NCBI GenBank assembly: GCA_965372745.1
Contig: CBDVDM010000002.1
Coordinates: 62,001 to 126,000, forward strand
DNA: 64,000 nt
DNA from: VRUG01 sp965372745
Lineage (GTDB): Bacteria; Planctomycetota; Phycisphaerae; Sedimentisphaerales; Anaerobacaceae
Reading direction: 5' to 3'
Part shown: positions 42,887-50,123 of the stretch, in pieces
How positions within the stretch are numbered: the stretch's first letter is position 1
Layout of the letters: each line of letters opens with the position of its first letter
Made by a program: the position numbers and the translations under genes
Notes under the pieces: model-generated
What the model was told of the DNA's origin: nothing
The model's database searches: none
The model's input: only the letters and a program-made list of their open reading frames with translations

Positions 42887-44125
42887 ATGGCCCGGAAAAC
42901 CGTTGCTGATATTAATGTGAGTGATAAGAAAGTACTGATGCGCTGTGATTTTAATGTACCGCTTGATGATAAGTGCAATATTACCAGCGATGACCGTATA
43001 GTTAAAGCGTTGCCTACGATAAAAAAGATTCTTGAAGACGGCGGGTCATTGATACTAATGAGTCATCTCGGCAGGCCTAAAGGGCAAAAAGATGAAAAAC
43101 TGTCACTTGCACCGGTCGCCAAACGGCTGAGTGAACTTTTGGGTAAAGAGGTTGTTTTTGCTGATGATTGTGTAGGTGAGGATGTCAAGGCCAAGGCGGC
43201 AGGCTTGAAAGCAGGGGATGTAATGCTGCTTGAAAATCTTCGTTTTCATAAGGAAGAAACGATAAAAGATAAAGCTGCGAAAGAGGATGCTCAGCTTCGC
43301 CAGGCAAAGGACAATTTTGCCAGGCAGATAGCGGAATTAGCAGATGTGTATGTTGATGATGCGTTCGGGACAGCTCACAGGGACAACGCTTCGATGTATA
43401 CGATTCCGTCGATGATGGATGGCAAGGACAGGGTGATTGGATTTTTGATTGAGAAGGAACTGAAATTTCTTGGTGATACGGTGAATAATCCAGAGAAGCC
43501 TTTTGTTGCGATATTAGGGGGAGCTAAGGTTTCTGATAAAATAAAAGTAATCGAAAATCTTCTCGATAAGGTTGACCGGATTTTGATTGGCGGTGCGATG
43601 GCATATACGTTTTTTAAAGCCGGTGGCATGAAAGTAGGTAGGAGCCTTTGCGAAGATGATTTTCTTGATAAGGCAACAGAGCTTCTTGAGCAGGCAAAAG
43701 AGACAGATTGTGAGATAATTTTACCTGTTGATACCGTTGTTGCCAGGGAATTTAAGGCAGGTGCGGAAAACAAAGTGGTTAGCGGTGGTATCGAAGATGA
43801 ATGGCAGGGGATGGATATAGGGCCTGAGACGCAAAAGCTTTTTGTTGACAAGCTTGAAGGAGTAAAGACGGTGGTCTGGAACGGCCCGATGGGCGTTTTT
43901 GAGCTTGAGCCGTTTGATAAAGGTACAAAAGCGGTTGCAACAGCAGTCGCCAAGGCTACTGAGCATGGTGCACGCAGTGTGATAGGCGGCGGGGACAGTG
44001 CAAGTGCTGTAGAAAAACTTGGTCTGGAAGATAAGATAAGTCATATTTCAACCGGTGGTGGTGCATCTCTTGAATTTTTGGAAGGTAAGAAATTTAAGTG
44101 TCTCGAAATACTTGATGAAAAGTAA
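42887..44125 (+). CDS. pgk: Phosphoglycerate kinase
   Basis: 412 residues from ATG 42887, chosen because AGAAGG lies upstream and the extra 48 codons of the open frame run through the terminator and into gap. It transfers phosphate from 1,3-bisphosphoglycerate to ADP. Substrate-binding segments KVLMRCDFNVPLDDK, LMSHLGRPKG, ENLRFHKEE and VDDAFGTAHRDNAS, and nucleotide-binding AILGGAKVSDKI, NGPMGVFELEPF and GGGDSASAV then HISTGGGASLEFLEGK, are all present. It is followed 23 bases later by rpe. Confidence 0.97.
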   Translation: MARKTVADINVSDKKVLMRCDFNVPLDDKCNITSDDRIVKALPTIKKILEDGGSLILMSHLGRPKGQKDEKLSLAPVAKRLSELLGKEVVFADDCVGEDVKAKAAGLKAGDVMLLENLRFHKEETIKDKAAKEDAQLRQAKDNFARQIAELADVYVDDAFGTAHRDNASMYTIPSMMDGKDRVIGFLIEKELKFLGDTVNNPEKPFVAILGGAKVSDKIKVIENLLDKVDRILIGGAMAYTFFKAGGMKVGRSLCEDDFLDKATELLEQAKETDCEIILPVDTVVAREFKAGAENKVVSGGIEDEWQGMDIGPETQKLFVDKLEGVKTVVWNGPMGVFELEPFDKGTKAVATAVAKATEHGARSVIGGGDSASAVEKLGLEDKISHISTGGGASLEFLEGKKFKCLEILDEK

Positions 44126-44148
44126 AAGTCCGGGTAGAGATTAAAGAA

Positions 44149-44829
44149 ATGGGATTACCAAAGGCAGGGACAATTGAGATTGCGCCATCGATATTGAGTG
44201 CTGATTTTGCGCGGCTGGCCGATGAGCTGGCAGTGATAGAGTCAGCGGGAGTGAAGATGGTGCATCTGGATATAATGGATGGTCACTTTGTTCCGAATAT
44301 TACGTTCGGCCCGCCGGTAATTGCCAAACTTAGAGATATTAGTAATTTGATTTTCGACTGTCATCTTATGATAAGTGAGCCGGCTAAATATGCCGAGCCG
44401 TTTGCCAAAGCGGGAGTTGACAGCATTACATTTCATATCGAGACAATAGATGAACCCGAAAGATTAATTGATGAGATACGCCGGCTTGGCTGTTCAGTTG
44501 GTGTGTCATTGAATCCGGAGACCGAGGTTGCAGCTATTGAGAAGGTTGCACCGCTTTGTGATATGGTTTTAGTGATGACGGTTCATCCGGGTTTCGGTGC
44601 CCAGAAATTTATTCGGCCGGCAGCTGAGAAGATTAGCGAGATACGTAAACTTGTCGGTCGGGAAGTGAGAGTGGAAGTTGATGGGGGGATAAATGCTGAA
44701 ACAGCAGGGTTTGTTGTTTCTTTGGGGGCTGATACATTGGTTGCCGGTAATGCGGTATTTTCAAAACCTGACCGTGCAGCAGCAATAAACGCTATTCGAG
44801 AAGCGGTACATTATAATACTTACGATTGA
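44149..44829 (+). CDS. rpe: Ribulose-phosphate 3-epimerase
   Basis: 226 residues. It interconverts ribulose-5-phosphate and xylulose-5-phosphate in the pentose phosphate pathway. The TIM-barrel signatures IAPSILSADFARLADE, VHLDIMDGHFVPNITFGPPV (metal His/Asp), FDCHLMISEP, VLVMTVHPGFGAQKFI and EVDGGINAETAG are present. It sits 23 bases downstream of pgk and is probably co-transcribed with it. The next gene, accD, is 142 bases away and preceded by a TACCCTGAAGGGTA palindrome. Confidence 0.97.
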   Translation: MGLPKAGTIEIAPSILSADFARLADELAVIESAGVKMVHLDIMDGHFVPNITFGPPVIAKLRDISNLIFDCHLMISEPAKYAEPFAKAGVDSITFHIETIDEPERLIDEIRRLGCSVGVSLNPETEVAAIEKVAPLCDMVLVMTVHPGFGAQKFIRPAAEKISEIRKLVGREVRVEVDGGINAETAGFVVSLGADTLVAGNAVFSKPDRAAAINAIREAVHYNTYD

Positions 44830-44889
44830 GTTTTTCCGTTTAGCCGCTGGCAAATAACTCTTAGAACAACGTTACTCGCAGATGTTTAT

Positions 44890-44903
44890 TACCCTGAAGG
44901 GTA
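44890..44903. promoter_or_regulatory. TACCCTGAAGGGTA palindrome upstream of accD
   Basis: A 14-base inverted repeat with the same 6-bp arms as the palindromes upstream of clpB (27371) and tilS (37426). Here it lacks the rest of the longer element. It could be an operator; the binding factor is unknown. Confidence 0.4.
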
Positions 44904-44971
44904 TAATTTTCTGGCGGATTTACTGATTTTCTGCTAAAATCCCACGATATGATAGTGGAGATGATATAGCT

Positions 44972-45817
44972 ATGGGCAAAAAAGCTAAAAAGACGTGGGA
45001 TGGTTTTTCATTGAAGCCTCGGCGCGACATGCCGGAAGGTTTATGGATGCGGTGTTTAGGCTGTGAGCACATGCTCTACAAAAAGAATGTCGAGGCCAAC
45101 CTCAATGTCTGCCCGAAGTGCAATTGTCATTTTCGTATTAGTGCTGACGTTCGGATTCGACAGTTGGTTGATGAGGGTTCTTTTCAGGAAGTATCTCCTG
45201 ATTTGATGGCCGAGGACAGGCTGAATTTCAGGTTCAGAGACACTACTTATAAACAGCGGTTAAAGGCTGATGAGGCAAAAAGCGGTTCGAAAGAAGCGAT
45301 GCGGATAGGTAAGGCCTTTATCAAGGGAAGGGCAATATCACTCGGTGTGATGGAGCCGAATTTCCTGATGGGTTCTATGGGTTCGGTTGTTGGTGAAAAA
45401 TTTTGTCTGGCAGTTGAGATGGCGATGGCAGAGAAATTACCTTTGGTAATAATATGTTGCTCCGGTGGTGCGAGGATGCATGAAGGTGTGGTGTCACTTG
45501 GGCAGATGGCCAAGACATCGGCAACGTTGGCGAAGTATGACAGCCAGGGCGGTCTTTTTATTTCAGTTTTGACCGACCCGACAACCGGCGGAGTGACAGC
45601 AAGTTTTGCCATGTTAGGTGATGTTGCAATAGCTGAGCCCGGAGCGTTAATAGGTTTTGCAGGTCCGCGTACAATAGCAGAAACAATCAAAATAGAGCTT
45701 CCTGAGGGATTTCAACGGGCAGAATTTCTGCTGGAACATGGATTTATAGATATGATTGTCAATCGCAGGGACCTTCGCAGCGAGATAGCCAGGCTTATAG
45801 ATTACTGCAGGAAATAG
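44972..45817 (+). CDS. accD: Acetyl-CoA carboxylase carboxyltransferase subunit beta
   Basis: 281 residues. With AccA it transfers CO2 from carboxybiotin to acetyl-CoA in the first step of fatty-acid synthesis. The N-terminal four-cysteine zinc ribbon reads WMRCLGCEHMLYKKNVEA then NVCPKCNCHF. The crotonase-fold domain has MGSMGSVVGEKFCLAVEMAM, CCSGGARMHEGVVSLGQMAK, DPTTGGVTASFAMLGDVAIA and GFAGPRTIAETI. The length is normal. accA is not in the window. A glycosyltransferase gene follows 42 bases later. Confidence 0.97.
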   Translation: MGKKAKKTWDGFSLKPRRDMPEGLWMRCLGCEHMLYKKNVEANLNVCPKCNCHFRISADVRIRQLVDEGSFQEVSPDLMAEDRLNFRFRDTTYKQRLKADEAKSGSKEAMRIGKAFIKGRAISLGVMEPNFLMGSMGSVVGEKFCLAVEMAMAEKLPLVIICCSGGARMHEGVVSLGQMAKTSATLAKYDSQGGLFISVLTDPTTGGVTASFAMLGDVAIAEPGALIGFAGPRTIAETIKIELPEGFQRAEFLLEHGFIDMIVNRRDLRSEIARLIDYCRK

Positions 45818-45859
45818 ATTTTTAGGGCAAGAGTAAAAGGAACGGACGGTACAATCAGA

Positions 45860-46894
45860 ATGGATATCAAAAGTAAGCGTATAGCGATTTTAGCTCCTGT
45901 GGCGTGGCGGACACCGCCAAGAGAGTACGGTGCGTGGGAGACGGTTGCAGGCAATATCACTGAAGGGCTTGTGGCTCGAGGCTGGAAGAATGTGACATTG
46001 TTTGCGACGAAGGATTCTATTACAGATGCCAGACTTCAGGCTTATATTGAAACCGGTTACGAAGAAGACAAGAGTCAAATCCCGCAGGTTTCGATATGTC
46101 TGCATATTTCCAAAATGATGGAACGAGCCGATGAGTTTGACTTGATTCATAACAATTTCGATTACCTGCCATTGACCTACCTTCCGTTTATAAAAACGCC
46201 TATGCTGACAACTATCCATGGTTTTTCCGACCCGGATATACTGCGGGTTTATCACGAGCATAAAGATAGTTATTATGTTTCCATCAGCGATTCCGACAGA
46301 GACAAGGATTTGTCTTATCTGGCGACGGTATACAACGGGATTGACCTTTCTAATCTTACGTTTCGACCTGCCGGCGGTGATAAGCTCGTACATTACGGGC
46401 GTATCCATCCTGATAAAGGGACGCATTTGGCAATCGATGTAGCGAAAAAATGCGGCAGGGACCTGATAATAGCTGGTATAATTCAGGACCAGGAGTATTT
46501 TGATACCCAGGTTAAGCCGCATATAAATGATACCTCGATTAAATTTATCGGTTCGGTTAATCCTGTTCAGCGTGATGCACTTCTTGGGCAGGCGTACGCA
46601 GTTCTTCATCTTAATACCATCCCAGAGCGATTCGGTCTGGTGATGGCTGAATCGATGGCGGCGGGTGTGCCGGTAATTGCAATGGATTTGGGTTCGTGTC
46701 GCGAGGTCATTGCTGACAGGCAGACCGGCTATCTTGTCAATAACGTGGATGAAGCGGTCGATGCCGTCGGCAGGATTAGCACGATTGAACGAAAAAAATG
46801 CAGGGAGCATGTAGAGGAGAACTTTACTATTGACCGTATGGTATCGGGATACGAAAAGGTTTATGAACAGATTTTTCAGATGGAAAATGAGTAG
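45860..46894 (+). CDS. Family 4 glycosyltransferase
   Basis: 344 residues. The N-terminus RIAILAPVAWRTPPREYGAW then ETVAGNITEGLVARGWKNVTLF is the form seen in a common group of GT4 glycosyltransferases. YNGIDLSNLTFRPAG and YGRIHPDKGTHLAIDVAKKC open the donor domain. PERFGLVMAESMAAGVPVIA contains the ExxxxxxxE donor-binding motif, and GSCREVIADRQTGYLV follows. It is a retaining GT-B enzyme, cytoplasmic or membrane-associated. The acceptor is unknown; the close spacing to accD and the distant GH130 and mannosidase genes do not settle it. It is the last conserved gene before accessory pocket 3. Confidence 0.9.
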   Translation: MDIKSKRIAILAPVAWRTPPREYGAWETVAGNITEGLVARGWKNVTLFATKDSITDARLQAYIETGYEEDKSQIPQVSICLHISKMMERADEFDLIHNNFDYLPLTYLPFIKTPMLTTIHGFSDPDILRVYHEHKDSYYVSISDSDRDKDLSYLATVYNGIDLSNLTFRPAGGDKLVHYGRIHPDKGTHLAIDVAKKCGRDLIIAGIIQDQEYFDTQVKPHINDTSIKFIGSVNPVQRDALLGQAYAVLHLNTIPERFGLVMAESMAAGVPVIAMDLGSCREVIADRQTGYLVNNVDEAVDAVGRISTIERKKCREHVEENFTIDRMVSGYEKVYEQIFQMENE

Positions 46895-47038
46895 CGTCAA
46901 GCAAGCTGATGTGAGTAAAAAGCGATTTGACTTTTTTGCTAAGTCGGTTTACTTTATGAGAGTATTGGCAGACTTTACTCGACCAGCCGGAAAAAACAGA
47001 ACTATATAATTAGAAGAGGCGATTCTCTTTTTTATTAG

Positions 47039-47647
47039 ATGATGAATAATTTGAATCTATTAAGCGATATATTCATTAAGCAGTATAACCTTTCAAAAGG
47101 CACATGTTATAAATTCGAATATAAAAGAAAAAGCCTTTTTTCCTTTCCGCCCAATAAGATTCCAAACTTAGATTTTTATCAACTTACTTTTATCAAAGGG
47201 AATGAAAAACATCCTTTTCTGAATGACTTGTGGGTTATGCTTCGTCTTTATAGGCGTTTAATAATTGAAGTGTTATTGCCTGCTGGAGAAGCAGAAAATG
47301 AAATTTCAAATAATGTTTGGACACCTGATCCAAGGTTTTTTGAAGGCATTATTTACCCACTGGAAAATGATGCATTAACTAAAGTTGTTTGTTCTAAATA
47401 CTTATTAATCGATTTTAGAATGCTCGATCGAATCAAAATCGATAATATAGAGGGGATTTATAAAAGGAGCCGTTTGGAATTGGACAAGCTTCTAAATGAT
47501 GAAAAATTAAACGAATGGAAGTTGCTAAAAGATGAAAGACAAAAAGAAGCCTCATATTTAGGCATTCCAACTAAGCATTGGTTTAAAGAAATATGGCTTT
47601 CATACAAAGATGAAATGAATAAAATCCGTTGTGTTCAAATATGGTAG
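47039..47647 (+). CDS. Orphan protein of unknown function
   Basis: 202 residues, AT-rich in codon use by eye compared with the flanking metabolic genes. It has no signal peptide or transmembrane helix. The sequence is rich in Lys, Leu, Phe and Trp, with FLNDLWVMLRLYRRLIIEVL and a Lys/Glu/Arg-rich helix near the end (LLNDEKLNEWKLLKDERQKE). Two ATG codons in a row (47039 and 47042) are possible starts; AGAAGAGG lies further upstream. No family is recognised. It opens accessory pocket 3, and its composition suggests horizontal transfer. Confidence 0.6.
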   Translation: MMNNLNLLSDIFIKQYNLSKGTCYKFEYKRKSLFSFPPNKIPNLDFYQLTFIKGNEKHPFLNDLWVMLRLYRRLIIEVLLPAGEAENEISNNVWTPDPRFFEGIIYPLENDALTKVVCSKYLLIDFRMLDRIKIDNIEGIYKRSRLELDKLLNDEKLNEWKLLKDERQKEASYLGIPTKHWFKEIWLSYKDEMNKIRCVQIW

Positions 47648-47679
47648 AATCATAACGGCCTACTCAACCCGATCCCTAA

Positions 47680-47748
47680 TATCGTTTTAAGGCCGTAAAC
47701 GATGGTGTTGAAAGTCCGCCGAGTAATACGGTGATGGTGGTTTTGTGA
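47680..47748 (+). pseudogene. Fibronectin type III C-terminal remnant 3
   Basis: The frame after a stop at 47677 reads YRFKAVNDGVESPPSNTVMV then VL and stop. This matches EYRVIAINKSGDGPASNTVMAVL of remnant 2 from YR to the end. The DNA of its last 24 bases is nearly the same as in remnant 1 (shared TACGGTGATGGYGGTTTTGT). The next gene starts 28 bases later. Confidence 0.65.
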
Positions 47749-47776
47749 GAAATTAAAATACGAAAGGATGGAAAAC

Positions 47777-48475
47777 ATGAGAAAACTATGCCTCATTGCG
47801 ATTTTCTGCGCTTTTGTGATTCAAGCGTATGCACAAACCATGAAAACACATACCGATCAACATCGCGGTTTTGAAATCAGCTATCCACCGCACTGGACAG
47901 TGAAGGATGGGGATACAGAAGCGACCATATTAAAGGCCGTGAACAAGTTTTCAGATGGGCAGTTTCTAATATTGACTGTAAATGCCCAGTTGCTTGATCG
48001 TAGCGACCACAGCATGTCAAATTATACAATAGAGGATATCAGGCAAATGTATGGGGACAGCAATGTTATCGTTCTTGAGTCAAGCCGTGTTGAAATTGGA
48101 GAGTACCCCTGCATCCGTATGCTCCTCGATATAAATCTACCATTACTCCAACCTATGGTTGAATACTCAACCTTTGTGATACGCAACCGATATCTGTATA
48201 GAATATCCGCAGCCTGCAACAAACCGCTATATAACCAATATGGGCAACAACTGAAACAAATCGGCAATAGTTTCTGTTTTCTTGGATCGACCGCAAATTA
48301 TGAACACCCCAAACAAACCCTGCCACGTTTTGTTGTCACGGAACCTGGAGAGAAATGGTTGCCCGCTATCCTAAAGTCGTTTGGCGAAGTCTGGCTGAAA
48401 TATTTTATTGCTATATGCGCCTTTTCTATGATATCAGCCCTTTGGGTGAAAATTCGTCGAAAGAAGAAAAAATAA
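47777..48475 (+). CDS. Secreted, C-terminally membrane-anchored PsbP-like protein
   Basis: 232 residues from ATG 47777, with GAAAGGA about eight bases upstream (an ATG three codons earlier overlaps that site). A signal peptide (RKLCLIAIFCAFVIQAYAQ) is followed by a domain that starts HRGFEISYPPHWTVKDGD. That is the PsbP/DcrB-like opening, with later GEYPCIRMLLDI, YSTFVIRNRYLYRISAACNK and IGNSFCFL in the order expected for that fold. A transmembrane helix near the end (YFIAICAFSMISALWV) and a basic tail KIRRKKKK anchor it with the domain outside. The plan is the same as the gene at 39461 in pocket 2. Function unknown. Confidence 0.7.
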   Translation: MRKLCLIAIFCAFVIQAYAQTMKTHTDQHRGFEISYPPHWTVKDGDTEATILKAVNKFSDGQFLILTVNAQLLDRSDHSMSNYTIEDIRQMYGDSNVIVLESSRVEIGEYPCIRMLLDINLPLLQPMVEYSTFVIRNRYLYRISAACNKPLYNQYGQQLKQIGNSFCFLGSTANYEHPKQTLPRFVVTEPGEKWLPAILKSFGEVWLKYFIAICAFSMISALWVKIRRKKKK

Positions 48476-48483
48476 TCATTGTT

Positions 48484-48609
48484 TTACATCATGGTTTTAT
48501 AACGTACGTCGTGGCGTTGTGGGTTTACAACATGGCATTGCAGGCTTACATCGTGGCATTGTAAGGTTACATTGAGCCGTTGTAAATGAGTGAAACGAGC
48601 CGTTAAAGC
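48484..48609 (+). repeat. Array of six degenerate 21-bp tandem repeats
   Basis: Units 2 to 6 start at 48505, 48526, 48547, 48568 and 48589, exactly 21 bases apart; unit 1 is 20. The core reads TACATCGTGGCATTGTAAGG. One similar unit is in pocket 1 at 26715. The array starts nine bases after the stop of the upstream gene and ends just before a CCACGAAG palindrome. Confidence 0.8.
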
Positions 48610-48630
48610 GGGAAAAAGTGTATTGTTAAC

Positions 48631-48705
48631 CACGAAGTGCACGAAGGACTCGAAGAAAAAACTAATTGATATTTAAAACTTCGTGAACTTCGCGTTCTTC
48701 GTGGT
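48631..48705. repeat. 75-bp CCACGAAG...CTTCGTGG imperfect palindrome
   Basis: The left arm is CCACGAAGTGCACGAAGG and the right arm CTTCGCGTTCTTCGTGG, with an AT-rich centre. It is preceded by ATTGTTAA, as is the copy at 49970, and followed closely by FN3 remnant 4. Confidence 0.85.
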
Positions 48706-48720
48706 GAATATGGTTTATAT

Positions 48721-48838
48721 TATTACAGAGGCCACATTAGTCGAACAGCCTAAGGGCAAAGAGCTTGAATACCGCATCATCGCCGTAAACAAAGCAGGCG
48801 AAGGCGAACCTTCAAATACCGAAATGGTCGTGCTGTAA
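48721..48838 (+). pseudogene. Fibronectin type III C-terminal remnant 4
   Basis: It reads ITEATLVEQPKGKELEYRII then AVNKAGEGEPSNTEMVVL and stop. It aligns over its whole length with remnant 2, sharing ITE, LVEQPK, ELEYR, NK-G-G and SNT-M-VL. There is no start codon in frame (stop at 48706). The left end coincides with the end of the CCACGAAG palindrome. The next gene starts 13 bases after its stop. Confidence 0.7.
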
Positions 48839-48851
48839 CAGGGATGTAAGA

Positions 48852-49175
48852 ATGAGGCGAATCTGGATTCCGCAGGTCATAGCAAGCATTATGTTGCTCT
48901 GGGCTCTTAACCCTGACAATCCATATGGCTATTACATTCTGCTTCGATGGGTATGTTGCGGAATATTCGCTTTTCTCGCTATTCGTGCGATTGAGAATAA
49001 AGAGAAGCCGGGATGGGTATGGATACTCGGTATTATGGCAGTGGTTTACAACCCAATCATCCGAATCCACCTGACCAGAGAGATTTGGTTAATTATTAAC
49101 GTCATCACAATTGGAATTGCGGTGGCATCAATTTTCGGCATTAAGGTGAAAGATGGGAAAGGCAACATTACTTAA
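48852..49175 (+). CDS. Small membrane protein, DUF6804-like
   Basis: 107 residues with three or four hydrophobic segments. The pattern NPYGYYILLRWVCCGIFAFL then GWVWILGIMAVVYNPIIRIH and LTREIWLIINVITIGIAVAS is that of small bacterial membrane proteins I know as DUF6804 (from memory, not checked). AGGGATG lies eight bases upstream. No function is known for the family. It is the first of three small membrane-protein genes in a row in pocket 3 and directly follows FN3 remnant 4. Confidence 0.65.
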   Translation: MRRIWIPQVIASIMLLWALNPDNPYGYYILLRWVCCGIFAFLAIRAIENKEKPGWVWILGIMAVVYNPIIRIHLTREIWLIINVITIGIAVASIFGIKVKDGKGNIT

Positions 49176-49228
49176 CGTTTTTGGTTGTCGGTTATGGCTG
49201 GCCTTAGGCAAAAAATAAGAGGATACAA

Positions 49229-49396
49229 ATGGGTAGTCAAAAAAGAGGTCTCTGGAAAAAAGTTGGTATTGCAATAGGGGTTATTGGGTTTATTCTTGCT
49301 TGTATTGCTTTTGAGGGCTTGCTGCAATTGTTATCCAAAATCCCCATTATTGGATTATTGGCGAAATTTATACTCTATTTAAGGGAAACGGTATAA
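49229..49396 (+). CDS. 55-residue single-helix membrane protein
   Basis: It reads MGSQKRGLWKKVGIAIGVIG, then FILACIAFEGLLQLL, then SKIPIIGLLAKFILYLRETV and stop. A basic start, one clear transmembrane helix and a second, amphipathic hydrophobic segment are visible. AAGAGGA lies about seven bases upstream. Its stop is one base before the start of the next gene, which supports it as a real gene of a small operon. No family is recognised. Confidence 0.6.
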   Translation: MGSQKRGLWKKVGIAIGVIGFILACIAFEGLLQLLSKIPIIGLLAKFILYLRETV

Positions 49397-49397
49397 A

Positions 49398-49808
49398 ATG
49401 AATATGATAGAGCTTTGGGAAAAAATGCCAGTTTTTCTTCGGTGGCTATTGGTATTTCCAATATATTTACTCATCACAGTCATCATTGGGGTAATTATCA
49501 GAATTATTGTTCTTGCTGGGGGACTTCCATTGCCAATATTCAACCTTGTTTTTCCTCCAATAATGGCAGTGATTTCTTTATTTATAATGTATCATATTGC
49601 CCCAGCGATTAAATTGAAATTACTTATTGTGCTTATTGCACTAAGGGCTTTATTGATACCCCTATTTGTGTTTGGTCTCTATATGCACTTTCGGGGTGCC
49701 GATATGAATATTTCATGGAATGAATGGTGGTCTCCTTTTGTTGGAGAGATATTAGTGTTAATCGCATCAATTTGGCTTTATAAATACATAAAAGAAGAAC
49801 TTGCCTGA
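49398..49808 (+). CDS. Four-helix membrane protein, function unknown
   Basis: 136 residues with about four transmembrane helices: FLRWLLVFPIYLLITVIIGV, LPIFNLVFPPIMAVISLFIM, LKLLIVLIALRALLIPLFVF, and SPFVGEILVLIASIWLYKYI at the end. It begins one base after the stop of the 55-residue protein gene, so the two are probably co-translated. No family motif or conserved charged residue pattern indicates a function. AT-rich; accessory pocket 3. Confidence 0.6.
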   Translation: MNMIELWEKMPVFLRWLLVFPIYLLITVIIGVIIRIIVLAGGLPLPIFNLVFPPIMAVISLFIMYHIAPAIKLKLLIVLIALRALLIPLFVFGLYMHFRGADMNISWNEWWSPFVGEILVLIASIWLYKYIKEELA

Positions 49809-49969
49809 CAGGGCAAAATAACTTTGAGTGTTGATGCTATCTCTTTTTCTCGCACTTTCCCGTTTAATCGGTTCGTAAACCTTCCTTAACCAATTTGCCC
49901 TTTACATTGAGGCATTTCCGGTTAAAATCAGCAGTTATGTTGTATTACGATAACGGATAATATTGTTAA

Positions 49970-50044
49970 CCACGAAGTACACGAAAAACACGAAGAAATA
50001 TTAAATTAGTTTTTTTAACTTCGCGAACTTCGTGACCTTCGTGG
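49970..50044. repeat. 75-bp CCACGAAG...CTTCGTGG imperfect palindrome
   Basis: Left arm CCACGAAGTACACGAAAAAC, right arm CTTCGTGACCTTCGTGG. It is the same length as the copy at 48631 and has the same TTGTTAA flank on the left and TGAAT on the right. The 315 bases between genes (49809-50123) otherwise hold only a TTTACATTGAGGCATT stretch at 49910 that recalls the 21-bp unit. Confidence 0.85.
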
Positions 50045-50123
50045 TGAATCCGACTCATAGTACGACAAGCAAGGGCAAGAGAAACAGAGAAAACAAATTA
50101 AACCTAAATGAAGGAATCATATT

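Noticed and set aside
45890..46900. 336-codon open frame on the minus strand
   Set aside because: It is exactly antisense to a clear GT4 glycosyltransferase; its product has no recognisable motif and a composition (many Arg, His, Ile, Tyr) typical of antisense frames.
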